Part shown: positions 63,771 through 64,000 of the stretch, piece after piece | Numbering within the stretch: the stretch's first letter is position 1 | Layout: every line of letters begins with the position of its first letter | NCBI RefSeq assembly: GCF_003255815.1 | Contig: NC_037671.1 | Coordinates: 158,076,309 to 158,140,308, forward strand | Source: Theropithecus gelada | Lineage: Eukaryota; Chordata; Mammalia; Primates; Cercopithecidae | Direction of reading: 5' to 3' | DNA length: 64,000 nt | Position numbers and translations under genes: made by a program | The notes under the pieces: generated by a model | Database searches by the model: none | Seen by the model: the letters and a program-made list of their open reading frames with translations, nothing else | Told to the model about the DNA's origin: nothing

Positions 63771-64000
63771 GGGGGCGGAGCACGATGGCCGAATAGGAAC
63801 AGCTCCAGTCTCCAACTCCCAGCGCGAGCGACACAGAAGACCGGTGATTTCTGCATTTTCAACTGAGGTACTGGGTTCATCTCACTGGGGAGTGCCGGAC
63901 AATTGGTGCTGGTCACCTGCTGCAGCCCGACCAGCGAGAGCTGAAGCAGGGCAAGGCATCGCCTCACCTGGGAAGCGCAAGGGGGAAGGGAATCCCTTTT
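63771..64000 (+). mobile_element. L1 LINE 5' UTR (start of a possibly full-length element)
   Basis: Begins GGGGGCGGAGCACGATGGCC and matches the primate L1PA-type 5' UTR from its first bases through 'tcacctgggaagcgcaaggg'. The YY1-type core GATGGCCG is kept at 63783-63792. The element runs off the window in EYA4 sense orientation. Confidence 0.93.

Overview
The window is mammalian nuclear DNA: AT-rich, intron-like, and full of primate interspersed repeats (nine Alu copies, several L1 fragments, many old L2 and MIR pieces). It reads as a catarrhine primate, most likely an Old World monkey. The clearest lineage mark is the young AluY at 45133-45437, whose diagnostic positions match the macaque/baboon AluYRa type as I remember it rather than human AluY. 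A primate L1 5' end at 63771 is compatible with this. The species is an inference.

The only gene I can support is the 5' coding part of EYA4 (Eyes absent homolog 4) on the + strand. Seven exons are visible with GT-AG borders and matching phases: 43148-43272, 44658-44726, 53474-53566, 58039-58105, 59320-59462, 59606-59749 and 61776-61855. Together they give 721 nt, about 240 codons, of the Ser/Thr/Pro/Tyr/Gln-rich N-terminal transactivation region. The starting ATG, the first ~28 codons, the 5' UTR and promoter are not in the window, and neither is the conserved C-terminal Eya domain (haloacid-dehalogenase-type tyrosine phosphatase).

Layout: 1-43147 is the inside and 3' end of one very long intron. 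43148-61855 is the exon-bearing part, with introns of about 1.4, 8.7, 4.5, 1.2, 0.14 and 2.0 kb. 61856-64000 is the start of the next intron. The long intron holds mostly old L2/MIR sequence, ancient L1 remnants, an MST/THE1-type solo LTR with a 5-bp target duplication (34457-34845), a GC-rich LTR-like insertion in an old L1 (20510-~21640), a second LTR-like block inside an antisense L1 (37974-38407), and a 5'-inverted L1 (26498-26890). Eight of nine Alus lie antisense to EYA4. The window ends in what looks like the 5' UTR of a sense-orientation L1 that may be full length.

No prokaryotic-style system, CRISPR, operon or unknown gene family is present. The short open reading frames outside the EYA4 exons are chance frames or lie in repeats. 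The unexpected structure is mostly DNA rearrangement: a ~218-bp inverted duplication at ~98% identity (1821-2039 and 2786-3003) with a small hairpin beside it, a 24-bp perfect inverted repeat (12037-12145), and a local sequence present three times with one copy inside an L1 between 12-bp direct repeats. These fit replication template switching. In the gene, two in-frame splice acceptors 15 nt apart, a 69-nt candidate cassette exon and two matching SUMO-type motifs are worth checking.
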